From: a virus
Reading direction: 5' to 3' (one strand)
IMG/VR virus record: IMGVR_UViG_3300039210_000244
Span: 1-64,000 of that record
Length of the DNA: 64,000 bases
The translations under genes were made by a program, and so were the position numbers. The notes under the pieces were generated by a model. That model had not been told where the DNA came from. It saw only the letters and a list, made by a program, of their open reading frames with translations, and did no database searches. Shown piece after piece: positions 7,712-16,327 of this stretch (its first letter is position 1; each line of letters opens with the position of its first letter).

Positions 7712-8218
7712 TTAGAAGGAAACGTCTTCGTCGAGATTCTCCGTTGCCGGCGGGCGTTGCTGCTGCTGGCGAGCCGGCGGTGCATTCCGGTTCGGCTGCT
7801 GCTGGCGCTCAGCCGGCGGCGTGTGGCGCTCCTGCTGCTGGTTGCCGTTATCGCTGCTCGACGAGCCCTCGCCGGTCTTCCCGCAGAAGTCGAATCCGCC
7901 GGACGGAAAGTTGATCGTGAGCTTCAGCTTGCTCCGCTTCTGACCGCTCGTCTTGTCCTCCCATTGATCCATCTTCACGCGGCCCCAAACTATGATCGGC
8001 GAACCTTTCACGAAAAACTTCTGGATGATCTCGCCGGTTTTCCCCCACGCTTCGCAGTCGAGGAACGTCACGTCAGACCGATCTGCTCCGCTTTCGTCTT
8101 TCCATGTGCGATTGTTCGCCACGGAAAAGTTACAGATCGCGGTGCCGTTGGGCGTGACGCGAAGTTCGGGATCTCTGGCGAGGTTCCCGCCAAAGGTTAA
8201 ATGGTTGATTCCTGGCAT
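7712..8218 (-). CDS. ssb: Single-stranded DNA-binding protein
   Basis: 168 aa. The OB-fold occupies about residues 1-110, with the usual SSB start (NHLTFGGNLARDPELR), NFSVANNRTW and GSPIIVWGRVKMDQWEDK. A flexible Q/P/N-rich linker follows, and the protein ends with an acidic tip ENLDEDVSF, the SSB protein-interaction tail (canonical DDDIPF). It should coat single-stranded DNA in replication and recruit helicases and recombinases. It belongs with the Pif1-like helicase and SMC-like genes upstream. The leader is only a weak version of the repeat motif. Confidence 0.95.
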   Translation of the reverse strand: MPGINHLTFGGNLARDPELRVTPNGTAICNFSVANNRTWKDESGADRSDVTFLDCEAWGKTGEIIQKFFVKGSPIIVWGRVKMDQWEDKTSGQKRSKLKLTINFPSGGFDFCGKTGEGSSSSDNGNQQQERHTPPAERQQQPNRNAPPARQQQQRPPATENLDEDVSF

Positions 8219-8252
8219 ATCGTTTCTTTCGTTTCGAGTATTTGTTTATTAC

Positions 8253-8708
8253 TTACGGTGAATCTGGAGCGGCATTCAGTAAAAGACCGTTCATTCCGGC
8301 CTTCATATAACGCTGGAAAACTGTTTCGCCTGACGAGGTGCGAGCGTACGGCAGAAAAACTTGATCGAGACGGACCATTGCCGTTTGCACGAGCGCGAGC
8401 TGCGCTTCAATCCAGTCTTTGATGATTCGCCAGCCTACGCGGGCAGCCTGCTCGCGCGTGACCAAGCGTGTCGGAATTTTACCGGCCTTGTGCTGCTTCT
8501 GGAGGATCGCGAATACAGCTTCCGTGTTGCATGGCAGCTGGTAGGTTGTCGGGCCAAACTCAGTTGCGATGCGGAATGAGATCCCGGATACGATGCCGCC
8601 GGAATACTCCGTCATGATCGCGATCGCACCCGCCCGCGCGAGGGTGCTCTGGATCTCGGAAACGGATTTCTCCGCTGCGATCTGCGTCGTGTAGTTGAGG
8701 ATGGCCAT
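8253..8708 (-). CDS. Conserved phage hypothetical protein (MAILNYTT type)
   Basis: 151 aa from the ATG at 8708; a longer frame exists but begins inside the neighbouring gene. The sequence MAILNYTTQIAAEKSVSEIQ followed by a beta-strand-rich part (GGIVSGISFRI) and helices (REQAARVGWRIIKDWIEAQLALVQT) matches a protein type I know from phage genomes beside SSB and recombination genes, without assigned function. The conserved arginines and the helix-rich C-terminus suggest a soluble accessory protein. Confidence 0.75.
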   Translation of the reverse strand: MAILNYTTQIAAEKSVSEIQSTLARAGAIAIMTEYSGGIVSGISFRIATEFGPTTYQLPCNTEAVFAILQKQHKAGKIPTRLVTREQAARVGWRIIKDWIEAQLALVQTAMVRLDQVFLPYARTSSGETVFQRYMKAGMNGLLLNAAPDSP

Positions 8709-8718
8709 GCGTGGAAAA

Positions 8719-8988
8719 TTAGAAGACGTGGAGGAACTCCTGCGCATCGACGCGGTAGATTTTGCAGCCAGAAAACTCTGCGCGGTCCGATTCCTCGAAC
8801 GTTGGATCGTAGGTTGGTTTTCCGCCTTTCCATTCAGCTCCCCAAAGGGAGCAGAGCGTAATGAGCTCTGACCATTCGTTATGACCGAGGAAAATCTTCG
8901 TCGGAGTTCCCGCGTGCTTGGCCACGATCTCGGCCATGATGCGGCCGTAAATCGCGACGCGCGGGGTTGGTTGTTCGTTCTCTTTCAT
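8719..8988 (-). CDS. Hypothetical protein, 89 aa
   Basis: Starts at the ATG 8988, which overlaps the TGA of the Pif1-like helicase gene (ATGA); this overlap fixes the start over a longer in-frame opening. It begins MKENEQPTPRVAIYGRIMAEIVAKHAG and ends YRVDAQEFLHVF. No family recognised. Mixed alpha/beta composition. Likely co-translated with the helicase. Confidence 0.65.
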   Translation of the reverse strand: MKENEQPTPRVAIYGRIMAEIVAKHAGTPTKIFLGHNEWSELITLCSLWGAEWKGGKPTYDPTFEESDRAEFSGCKIYRVDAQEFLHVF

Positions 8989-10256
8989 GCTGCGTTGAGT
9001 TTGTAGAATTCCAGTGCGGCCGGGTGGGCGTGAATCGAGTTCCCGCTGATGTCGGCGATGAACAAACCTTCGAGCGTCTTGCAGCGTGAGAGCGCGACGT
9101 ACGCCTGTCCCGGCGCGAAACACCGCTTCAGATGCACGCGAACCTTATCGAGCGTCGCACCCTGCGCTTTGTGGGCAGTGATGGCGTACGCAAGGCGAAG
9201 CGGGATCTGCCGGCGGCTGGCGAGCACGTCGTGTTTCGACCTGACGATTTGCCACTCAGCTTGATCAATCTCCAATTTTGCGCCGTTCGTGAACTCAACG
9301 ACAGGGTATTTGCAGCCTGGACGCTCTTTGATCGCGACGACCTCGCCGAGACTTCCGTTCACGAGACCGGCTTCGGTATCGAGGTTCTTGAGCAACATCA
9401 CCTGCGCGCCGATCTTCAGCTGTAGCGTTTTCGGCGCGAGGCAGTCTTTCTCCAGCTTCTTTCGGTTGTGGTCTCCGTCGGCCCAATCGCTGGCGTCCCA
9501 TATGTGCAGGTCTGTTTTCAGCGCCGCCAGCGACTCCGCATTGATTCGGTCGGCGTGTTCGTTGTGTGTCACGATCTCCACCGGCTTGATGCGCGGGTCC
9601 GAGTCCACTGCGTTGATGCGCGGGCGGAGAACCGCACGAACGTCCTCGCTGGTATCGCCAACGCGGACACGGCTGAGGATGTCAGAGAACGCGCGCTCTT
9701 TCTGGCGCATGACTTCCGTCAGCACGAAGACCTTCACTTCAGCGGCCGGCCAGCAACGCGCCTCGAAGGCGAATCGCACCGGTTGACCCTGTTCACCGAT
9801 CGGTGGCAACTGGCAAAAATCACCGATGAAGATCATCTGAATTCCCCCGAACGGCGCCGACTTTTTGCGCACGAGCTGAAGCATCAAGTCGAGCTTATCC
9901 AACAGATCGGCCTCAATCATGGAAATCTCGTCGATCGCCAGCATCTTCGCTTTGCAGATTTCGTAGAACACCCCGTTTTTCCGTTCGAGGTGCTTCTTCG
10001 CGATCTCCATCGCACTGTCTCGCCCCATGCCGAGGCCGGCCCAACTGTGCAGCGTGCTTCCTCCAATTTGGATCGCTGCGATCCCGGTTGAGGCGCAGAC
10101 CTGCAAATCGGAATACTGTGACCGGAGGTAGCGGAGCAACGTGGATTTACCCGTACCGGCGGCGCCAGTGAACATCACGTTTCGTCCGGCGCGGATCTCA
10201 GTCACGCCGGCCTGCTGCTTGGCGTTCAACTGCTCGAATTTGAGTTCGGCTTCCAT
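8985..10256 (-). CDS. Pif1/RecD-type superfamily 1B DNA helicase
   Basis: 423 aa. Walker A GAAGTGKST (31-39), STGIAAIQIGGSTLHSWAGLG (typical Pif1 Ia region), Walker B IDEIS (108-112), GDFCQLPP (145-152, Pif1 motif III), and near the C-terminus YAITAHKAQGATLD (motif V) and YVALSRCKTLEGL (motif VI). Pif1-like proteins unwind DNA 5' to 3'. In this phage it likely serves replication or recombination together with SSB and the UvrD-like helicase. It begins 2 bp after the stop of the SMC-like gene. Confidence 0.93.
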   Translation of the reverse strand: MEAELKFEQLNAKQQAGVTEIRAGRNVMFTGAAGTGKSTLLRYLRSQYSDLQVCASTGIAAIQIGGSTLHSWAGLGMGRDSAMEIAKKHLERKNGVFYEICKAKMLAIDEISMIEADLLDKLDLMLQLVRKKSAPFGGIQMIFIGDFCQLPPIGEQGQPVRFAFEARCWPAAEVKVFVLTEVMRQKERAFSDILSRVRVGDTSEDVRAVLRPRINAVDSDPRIKPVEIVTHNEHADRINAESLAALKTDLHIWDASDWADGDHNRKKLEKDCLAPKTLQLKIGAQVMLLKNLDTEAGLVNGSLGEVVAIKERPGCKYPVVEFTNGAKLEIDQAEWQIVRSKHDVLASRRQIPLRLAYAITAHKAQGATLDKVRVHLKRCFAPGQAYVALSRCKTLEGLFIADISGNSIHAHPAALEFYKLNAA

Positions 10257-10258
10257 GA

Positions 10259-12598
10259 TCAGACTTCGATGATTTTGAGATCGCTGCGGCCGACGCTGAG
10301 TTCTGGCGCCAATTCGATGGCGTCGATCAGCGACGGGTTTGCCGGACCGATCAAAATAAATTGATCGATGTCACCGCTGCGCACCATGCCGTCGAGATTC
10401 GCGATCAGTTGCACCGCATTGGATGCGTCCAACCGTCCGATCTCGTCCAGCAAGAGCACGCGCAGGTTGCTCTTGGCGGCGAGGCCGGCGGTCAGTCCCA
10501 TCATGACGATCGCTGTCTCGGTGCCGGAGAACACGCGCTGAGAAACAAACTTGTCTCCGACGCGCATCCCTATTTCTCCACATTCGAAAACGAGCGGGCC
10601 TTTGAGGATATTCGCCGCGAGTTTATTCGCGATCGCCAGCGGTGCTTCGATCGAGCCGGACACGATTTCGGTTTTCTTCTGCGCGATGAGATCGATCACC
10701 TTGCCGAAGGTTTTGATCACGCCGTCTTGAACCTTGCGCCGGGCAGCCGCGTCTTCCATGCGCTTCCGGTCCTGCTCGAAGCGGATGATCGAGTGCACAG
10801 TTTCCTCGGAGGTCTTGTAGCTCGCCGATCGGATCTCGTGCTCTTTCTTCAACGCTTCGAGTTCTGCCGGGCTGAATTCAGGGAGAGCCGGAGCCGCGAG
10901 AACTTCGGCGAGCTCTACGCTTGCCTGTTTCCCGTCCGCCTCTGCTGCGTTCGCGGTTGTGAGTGCCTGACGTTCAGGAATCAACCGAGCCATCGCCATC
11001 TTCAGCGCCGCGGTATCGGCGGTGACTTCGGCAGTGAGTGCGTTCATTTCCAGCGGCGTCATCGGTGGCGTGAGCGACTGAGCTCCGAGGCTTTCCATCT
11101 CCGCGGCGGCGTTCTGGCAGAGCGTCAGCGCGTGGCTGGTTTTCTGAGCACGACCGCCGGCGTTGAAGTAGTCCTGCTGACGTGCCCGACATTCGATCGC
11201 AGTCTCGTTCGCTTTTTCAGCTGCATCCGACAGCCGCATTTCGGCTTCGTACTGTCGTGATTGCTCCGCCTCGTCAGCTTCGGGATTCGAGACGGTCTTC
11301 TCCACCCATTGCGTGATCTCGATCGGTTGAACCTCGCCTTGAGCATTCACCTCGATAACCCCGGTCACTTCGTAGCGGCCTGGACCGGCATTCGAAAAAT
11401 CATCTGTGCGGATTTGCGGCGCATCCTCATTCACCGGCGGCTGAGTGGCTTCGCTCTTCAGCGCGTTATACGCCTCTTCGGCGGCTGCATGAGCTTCGAG
11501 GGCTTCCTTCAGCGTTGCTTCGGCGGTGATGAAATCGGCACGAGCAGAATCCGCTTCGGCGCGCACCGTGTCCATCGACTCGATGAGTTCCTTGCAGTAT
11601 TTCATCCGGCCGGACGCGTGTGCGAACTTTGTGCCCTGCTCGGCGGCGGCGCGCAGCCGTTCCCGTTTCTCGGGCAGTTCAGATTGGAGCTTTGCGATCT
11701 CGGCCTCCGTTCCCTGGAGCGTATCAAGCCGTAAGACTGCGAACCGCGCGACGATCTCAGCGTATTTGATCCGCCGCTGAAGTTTCTCGATTCGCTCTGT
11801 GAGTTGTTTCGCCGCGGTCGCCCGCGATTCAGCCGTTGCGATGGCGCCCGTGAGCTCTTGGATCTTCGCCAAGATCCCGGCCTTGTGCGCTTCGGCTTCT
11901 TGACGATCGGGCAGCTTGGCGAGCTCAGCCTCGATCGTGCTGATGTCCGACATTCCCTCGACCATTTTTTGCATCCGGTCCTTCTCGGCCGTCGCCTCCT
12001 TCTTGCGCTCTTTCCAGAACAACTCCGACAGCGCGAGCAGCTCATTGACCGTCGGTGCCTTCGCCAGCACCTCGCTGGCCCACCGGCCGTAAACCTGAAT
12101 GTGCGGAGGCAACACAGTTGTTCCGGCGCCTTCAACGTTCAGGCTGAGTGCCTCACCGATCGCGTCGGCAATTTCTTTCGGCGAGCCGCCTTGGCTCTGC
12201 ACGAGCTCACAGGCTTTCGAGATCCGCGCGTTGTCCGACAGACCGAAGAAAATCGACGGGTCGAACAGGACGCGCGTGGCGTCGTCGAGCACGCCGTGCG
12301 TGGCCAGCGTGACATCAGCGGTTTGTTTGACCGTCGATTTCACTTTTTCGAATGCCACCACCTGCTCAGGCATTCCGTCATGCGACATCGCGATCCGCAT
12401 CGGGTAATCGCTGGCGAACATTTTTAGAGCGGCGGCGGTTTTTGCCACGTCCGGGATGTACCCCAGCACTAGACAGCGGATCGCTTGATCGATCGCCGAC
12501 TTGCCTGAAAAATTGCGGCCTTGGATGAGATTTTCCTTTGCGAACTCATAGGACGCTGTGACGCCTTTGAAGTTCATCAGGCTTAGATTCGTAATCAT
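10259..12598 (-). CDS. SMC/Rad50-like AAA ATPase
   Basis: 779 aa. Walker A is GRNFSGKS (27-34). Residues about 190-640 are long heptad-rich coiled coil (many A/E/K/Q). The C-terminal head contains the signature-like FSGTE (690-694) and Walker B LLLDEIGRLD (715-724). This split-ATPase layout is that of SbcC/Rad50/RecF-type proteins that tether or process DNA ends. No SbcD-like nuclease is directly adjacent, although a metallophosphoesterase lies at 14249-15223. The leader holds two GAACCCGAA blocks. Confidence 0.85.
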   Translation of the reverse strand: MITNLSLMNFKGVTASYEFAKENLIQGRNFSGKSAIDQAIRCLVLGYIPDVAKTAAALKMFASDYPMRIAMSHDGMPEQVVAFEKVKSTVKQTADVTLATHGVLDDATRVLFDPSIFFGLSDNARISKACELVQSQGGSPKEIADAIGEALSLNVEGAGTTVLPPHIQVYGRWASEVLAKAPTVNELLALSELFWKERKKEATAEKDRMQKMVEGMSDISTIEAELAKLPDRQEAEAHKAGILAKIQELTGAIATAESRATAAKQLTERIEKLQRRIKYAEIVARFAVLRLDTLQGTEAEIAKLQSELPEKRERLRAAAEQGTKFAHASGRMKYCKELIESMDTVRAEADSARADFITAEATLKEALEAHAAAEEAYNALKSEATQPPVNEDAPQIRTDDFSNAGPGRYEVTGVIEVNAQGEVQPIEITQWVEKTVSNPEADEAEQSRQYEAEMRLSDAAEKANETAIECRARQQDYFNAGGRAQKTSHALTLCQNAAAEMESLGAQSLTPPMTPLEMNALTAEVTADTAALKMAMARLIPERQALTTANAAEADGKQASVELAEVLAAPALPEFSPAELEALKKEHEIRSASYKTSEETVHSIIRFEQDRKRMEDAAARRKVQDGVIKTFGKVIDLIAQKKTEIVSGSIEAPLAIANKLAANILKGPLVFECGEIGMRVGDKFVSQRVFSGTETAIVMMGLTAGLAAKSNLRVLLLDEIGRLDASNAVQLIANLDGMVRSGDIDQFILIGPANPSLIDAIELAPELSVGRSDLKIIEV

Positions 12599-12715
12599 TG
12601 TTCTTTCGGGTTCGGGTTTCTATTCGGGTTCGAGAGACGGAGACGCGCGGGTGATTCATGCCCATCTATTCTCGGGAGCGCCGGATTGCCCGGCACAACA
12701 CACCCCGCGCGAAAT

Positions 12716-13564
12716 TCAGTTGAATGGCTGGCCCTGGCGTTCGGGTTGGCCGGTGTTCGTGTTGCCGTTCGTGGCCGGCTGTTCGTAGCTCTGGAACGGC
12801 TTCATCGGGAAGTTCTCAATGTCGGCCGGTTTCATTGTCCAGCAGGCATTGACCATGAATCCCATCGCCATCTTTTCGATGATTTCGATCGTGGGCTCGA
12901 ACTTCGTTCCGTGCCGTTTGTTAAGATCCGCGATCGCCTTGAACGCGGCGTCAACGCAGCGGTGATACGCGGCTGTAGTTTTTGCCACGCGCTTGTCGAA
13001 GAGCTTCATCTGCACCGCGCGATCCGCGGCGATGCTCTCTTTCGTGGCGCCCTGCGGGGCTGGCTCGGAGTCTGCCGGCTGTGAGCGACCATTCGAGCGG
13101 TTGGGCGGCGGCTGGTTGCCGTCGTCGTTGCGCTGCTGCGATTGCTGACCGTTCGGCGGTGGCGCCTGCTCCTGTTGTTGCGCGGGCGGCGTGACCGGCT
13201 GGCCGCTCCCGTCCTCAAACGAAAGGTCCGGCGACTCGTACACTGAAATTTGCGGCGTTGTCTTGCCCTGATAATTGTTATCCTTGCGAACGAGTCCGCC
13301 AATCCCGCGATCGGAGCGGCCGGCTATCGCGTAAAGCTGTGAGCCTTCCATCCGGCGACTCACTTCTTCACGAGACCACAGCTTCAGCTCGATCTGAGCT
13401 TTGCCGTCCGTGATCACTAGCATCTGGATCGTATAATCGGGTTTGCCGACTTCCTTCGATTTGAATGGCTTGCGCGGATAGACCTTCGTGATCTTGCCGC
13501 GGAACGCTTCGGGCTTCGCGCCGTCGCTCATGTCGATGAGCTGGGAGACAGTATTAACGAGCAT
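12716..13564 (-). CDS. OB-fold nucleic-acid-binding protein
   Basis: 282 aa. The N-terminal 110 residues look like an OB fold (FRGKITKVYPRKPFKSKEVGKPDYTIQ, then IELKLWSREE and LYAIAGRSDRGIGG). A long Q/P/N-rich linker follows (about 125-175) and a helical C-terminal domain (DRAVQMKLFDKRVAKTTAAYHRCVDAA). It resembles phage replication accessory proteins that bind single-stranded DNA and is distinct from the SSB at 7712-8218. Its leader is the most elaborate in the window. Confidence 0.65.
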   Translation of the reverse strand: MLVNTVSQLIDMSDGAKPEAFRGKITKVYPRKPFKSKEVGKPDYTIQMLVITDGKAQIELKLWSREEVSRRMEGSQLYAIAGRSDRGIGGLVRKDNNYQGKTTPQISVYESPDLSFEDGSGQPVTPPAQQQEQAPPPNGQQSQQRNDDGNQPPPNRSNGRSQPADSEPAPQGATKESIAADRAVQMKLFDKRVAKTTAAYHRCVDAAFKAIADLNKRHGTKFEPTIEIIEKMAMGFMVNACWTMKPADIENFPMKPFQSYEQPATNGNTNTGQPERQGQPFN

Positions 13565-13632
13565 GTTTCTTTCGGGTTATCGGGTTTTAATCTTTTCGGT
13601 TCGGGTTCGGTTCGGGTTCGGTTCGGGTTCTA
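13565..13632 (-). promoter_or_regulatory. GAACCCGAA-repeat leader (best example of a family)
   Basis: Three tandem copies of the 11-mer GGTTCGGGTTC (13598-13630, plus-strand reading) and two further TTCGGGTT/ATCGGGTT copies nearer the ATG. In mRNA sense this is repeated GAACCCGAACC ending close to the start codon; there is no Shine-Dalgarno sequence. The same motif, often GAACCCGAAACGACATG, precedes the genes starting at 2652, 3584, 4246, 4768, 7435, 12598, 13564, 13922, 19427, 21039, 21489, 22292, 23883, 35983, 36531, 39582, 41527, 51496, 51809, 52597, 53725, 56961 and 60065. Confidence 0.7.
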
Positions 13633-13643
13633 ACGATAGCAGC

Positions 13644-13922
13644 CTATTGTTTTTTCGGCGGCTCCAGTTTGGCGAGCTCCATGATCTTGTCTCGGAGCTT
13701 CGGAAATTTTTCAGCGTACGCGTCGATGGCTTCCTGCGTCGGTCGATTAGGCAGGCGTTCTTCGCTGATCTTCTCCTCGACGAACCCTCCCTCTGAAAAC
13801 TTTTTCATTTCAGCGACAGATTTGCGGAAGCAAATAACTTTGAGCCTCAATACGAGGTCGGGATCGATCCGGGCGTTCCAGAGAATTTTCTCTTCGCCGG
13901 GCGGGAGTGGAGGACGGGCCAT
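13644..13922 (-). CDS. Hypothetical protein, 92 aa
   Basis: Highly charged helical protein, starting MARPPLPPGEEKILWNARIDPDLVLRLKVICFRKSVAEMKKF. The strand (ILWNARIDPDLVLRLKVIC) followed by a helix is reminiscent of ribbon-helix-helix proteins, but the match is weak. The C-terminus is Lys-rich (LAKLEPPKKQ). It is first in the transcript from promoter P3. Confidence 0.6.
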   Translation of the reverse strand: MARPPLPPGEEKILWNARIDPDLVLRLKVICFRKSVAEMKKFSEGGFVEEKISEERLPNRPTQEAIDAYAEKFPKLRDKIMELAKLEPPKKQ

Positions 13923-13958
13923 ATTCTTTTCGGGTTACAGATTTGACTGAGCAACCGG

Positions 13959-13990
13959 AACCTAAGCCTATGGCCTGAATAAGTAAAGAT
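13959..13990 (-). promoter_or_regulatory. Phage promoter P3 (TTTACT-17-TAGGTT)
   Basis: Leftward: TATC then TTTACT (13987-13982), 17-bp spacer, TAGGTT (13964-13959). Same upstream AT-rich block as the other promoters. It drives genes 13644-13922 and 12716-13564. Confidence 0.65.
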
Positions 13991-14002
13991 AAATACAACC
14001 GA

Positions 14003-14245
14003 TCACTTGTTTTTCTTTGGCGCCTCAGCGTAAAAATTCGTTGGGTGTAATTTTCCGCCCGCGGTGAGGACGCGGCGACGAATCTTCAGCACGACCTTGG
14101 CGCGGACGCCGCTGACCAGTAGGCGATTCGCTCCAGAGCGATCCATCTTCCACTTCTTCGCCCATTGCAGCGCAGAATAATATCCGAACGGCACATGATC
14201 CGGAACGTTGATCGACTCTCTGATTCGCTTGAGCAGATTGTTCAT
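14003..14245 (-). CDS. Small basic protein, possible winged helix
   Basis: 80 aa, pI clearly basic. Central part YYSALQWAKKWKMDRSGANRLLVSGVRAKVVLKIRRRVLTAGGK reads like helix-turn-helix followed by a beta wing, with hydrophobic positions in the right phase. This suggests a small DNA-binding protein; the fold assignment is inference. The ATG lies 3 bp from the stop of the phosphoesterase gene. Confidence 0.6.
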   Translation of the reverse strand: MNNLLKRIRESINVPDHVPFGYYSALQWAKKWKMDRSGANRLLVSGVRAKVVLKIRRRVLTAGGKLHPTNFYAEAPKKNK

Positions 14246-14248
14246 AAA

Positions 14249-15223
14249 TTATGCGGCCTTCGCCAGAGGGATCGGCGCGAATGCGGAGGTGAACAACGAC
14301 ACACCGTTGATGATCGGGATATTGAGGTGCAGAAATTTCCCGGTATGACTCACGAACTGAACCGCGTATCCGTGCGTCCAATCCGTGTGCCGTCCGTGAC
14401 ACCATAATGGTTGCATTTCGCAGAGACATCCCGGATTCCACGATCCGACGACGCCGACTCCAACCTTGCGCACAATGTCCGACTGCGCCCGGTGCGTGTG
14501 GGCAAACACAATGTTTCCGGCCATGCCGACCTGCGTGGCAGCCGCGGCGTTCTTGGCTGCGAGTACGCCGTGGTGAAAGTAACACTTCCCGCGTTTGATG
14601 ATCCCAGGGACGCTCAGGCCGTCGTGGCATTCGCCGCTCCTGCGGTAGTGAATCCCACGGTCACTAAGTTTCAGCAACGCTTCCGGCCCGACCAAGCTGA
14701 GCAGGAACTTGCCGTCGGACCCGTGTCTCAGCGTCTCGGTCACGCACCACGTCTCTACGCGACGACAGTGGTTCCCTTCGATGAAATCGATCACCGCATT
14801 CGGCGCCGCCGACTGCACGCCGTCGAGAAACCCGTTCGCAGCCGCGATGTCGCCTTCGTACGAATACGCTGTTTCCGCGACGTATCCCATGACGTGATGC
14901 TGCGCGAGGAAGCCTCCGCAATCGATGATGTCGCCGTTTAGGATCAACTCTTGAGGGTTTAGCTGCTTCGCGTCGCGCAAGAATGCCGAGACCGCCGGCC
15001 GAGCCATCTTCGCCCCGTGCACATCGCACGCGATCATTCGGATCGTGTCGCCCCGGAGGCGTGGCATGCGCTTAGCCGGCTGAACGGTCACTTTCCTCGC
15101 CCGGCGCTGACGTTCTACCGCGGCGACCGTTGTCGCCAGCAGCTTCTCAAGTTGAGCGACACGCTTATTCGCGTCCTGCGCTTTTTTGGATTCAACGGCG
15201 GCGCGGATCGTGTCTGGCTTCAT
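14249..15223 (-). CDS. Calcineurin-like metallophosphoesterase
   Basis: 324 aa. The metal ligands of the family are all present: D67 and H69 in CDVHG, D98 in NGDIID, N151/H152 in GNHCRR, H217/H218 in YFHHG, and AHTHR (241-245). The N-terminal 55 residues are a charged helix probably used for interaction. Phage enzymes of this type act as nucleases or phosphodiesterases; the substrate cannot be told from sequence. It lies directly downstream of the integrase gene, behind a copy of the late-type motif at 15272-15290. Confidence 0.85.
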   Translation of the reverse strand: MKPDTIRAAVESKKAQDANKRVAQLEKLLATTVAAVERQRRARKVTVQPAKRMPRLRGDTIRMIACDVHGAKMARPAVSAFLRDAKQLNPQELILNGDIIDCGGFLAQHHVMGYVAETAYSYEGDIAAANGFLDGVQSAAPNAVIDFIEGNHCRRVETWCVTETLRHGSDGKFLLSLVGPEALLKLSDRGIHYRRSGECHDGLSVPGIIKRGKCYFHHGVLAAKNAAAATQVGMAGNIVFAHTHRAQSDIVRKVGVGVVGSWNPGCLCEMQPLWCHGRHTDWTHGYAVQFVSHTGKFLHLNIPIINGVSLFTSAFAPIPLAKAA

Positions 15224-15271
15224 GCGATTTGCAGCGCATGATTACAAAAGCACTCTGTCGAATTTTACCTC

Positions 15272-15290
15272 TAAAAATCAGGGTAACGGC
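15272..15290 (-). promoter_or_regulatory. Late-type motif GAGGTAAAATTCGAC
   Basis: Reads TTTTTAGAGGTAAAATTCGAC leftwards, in the gap between the integrase and phosphoesterase genes. It matches the element upstream of the tape-measure and tail-tube genes. TAAAAT could be a -10 box, but no -35 is recognised. Confidence 0.4.
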
Positions 15291-15291
15291 A

Positions 15292-16263
15292 CTAAACAAC
15301 GAACTCCAGCGTTTCAAGCGGACTTACTGCGCGCTCCAAATGCGGGTGACGATACGTCTGCGTTGTCTCCAAAGACTTGTGACCGAGAATAGCCTGCAGG
15401 TCGCGAATATCACCTTCGAAATGCGTGCCGAACCCGTGACGCAGGCAGTGCGGCGTGATTCTCGCCAAGATGCCAGCCTTGTCACAAGCGATATAAAATG
15501 CCCGCTGAATCTCGCGGTCCCGCATGTGCCAGCGAAGCATCTGGCCAGACCGAGGGTGCTCTTGCGGCCCGATCGACGGAAACAGAAACATCCACCCCAA
15601 TGAATGCGGAGCCCGTGGATATTTCTTTGCAAGTGCTCCCGGCGTTTGGATAGGCAGTGGCGTCGGACGACGTGATTGGTCCTGTTCGAAAACACGTTTG
15701 GCGTGATCGATCTGGCGGCGGATCTGCACGTGCAGTATTTCTGGCAACGGAACCACGCGATCATGGCCGTGTTTTGGCGCGCGGATCACCAGTCGGCACT
15801 CAGACATCCGAATATCTTTCAACCGAACTTCCAGCGCCTCATTCACGCGCAGCCCGCAACCGTATAGCATGAGGGCAACCAGTCGAGCGGGGATCGCGGG
15901 TGTGTCGAACAGTGCGCCTAGCAGAGCGACCGTCTCTTCACGTGACGGGCAATGACGCTCATAGACCGGCCGCTTGGCGCGAATGGCATCAACATTACCG
16001 AGCGTTTTTCCGACTGAAGCGTACAGCGCATTGATCGCCGCTAGATCGTGGTTTTGCGTGGATGCAGAAACGTTGTCCCGTGTCACTCGCTGGGAAAGGT
16101 ATGCCTCTGCGATCTGCTCCGATGTCCATTCTTTTGGACACGACAGAGCGAAATCGTAGTACAAGCCAGCGACCCGGCAGTACCCCTCCTCGGTATCGTG
16201 CTGCTGGCCCTTTAGGCGGATGCACTGAGCGAGCCGGGCGAGAACCTCACTTTTCGGTTTCAT
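15292..16263 (-). CDS. intI: Integron-type tyrosine integrase (IntI-like)
   Basis: 323 aa, the usual IntI length. Catalytic residues: R139 (GCGLRVNEA), K164 (PKHGHDR), H272 and R275 (PHCLRHGFGTH), H295 (LGHKS) and Y304. The IntI-specific insertion between the boxes is present (GALAKKYPRAPHSLGWMFLFPS, 209-230), followed by HPRSG...WHMRDREIQRAF, as in integron integrases and not in XerC/D or ordinary phage integrases. The N-terminal VSASTQNHDLAAINALY also fits IntI. It should recombine the adjacent attC sites. The start is the ATG 57 bp from the proposed attI recombination point. Confidence 0.9.
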   Translation of the reverse strand: MKPKSEVLARLAQCIRLKGQQHDTEEGYCRVAGLYYDFALSCPKEWTSEQIAEAYLSQRVTRDNVSASTQNHDLAAINALYASVGKTLGNVDAIRAKRPVYERHCPSREETVALLGALFDTPAIPARLVALMLYGCGLRVNEALEVRLKDIRMSECRLVIRAPKHGHDRVVPLPEILHVQIRRQIDHAKRVFEQDQSRRPTPLPIQTPGALAKKYPRAPHSLGWMFLFPSIGPQEHPRSGQMLRWHMRDREIQRAFYIACDKAGILARITPHCLRHGFGTHFEGDIRDLQAILGHKSLETTQTYRHPHLERAVSPLETLEFVV

Positions 16264-16326
16264 GTTACTATGGTTGTAGTTTACTGAATCCGTTATCCGC
16301 GAATTGTCGGAGAATCACTGTTCGGC
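16264..16326 (+). other. Putative attI site
   Basis: The short space between the intI start and the first cassette. It ends with GTTCGGC (16320-16326), the same core as the R' box of attC1 and attC5, exactly where the first cassette boundary is expected. No other conserved attI element can be recognised, which is normal because attI sites vary between integrons. Confidence 0.6.
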
Positions 16327-16327
16327 A

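Noticed and set aside
10361-11260. Long plus-strand open frames opposite the SMC-like, helicase, capsid and terminase genes (up to about 390 codons)
   Set aside because: They mirror G+C-rich minus-strand genes with clear domains, have no recognisable motifs, leaders or promoters, and are explained by codon bias of the opposite strand.
15221-15240. Inverted repeat CATGCG / CGCATG around the phosphoesterase start, considered as att core or operator
   Set aside because: Six-base arms only, overlapping coding sequence, and no second copy was found in the window.
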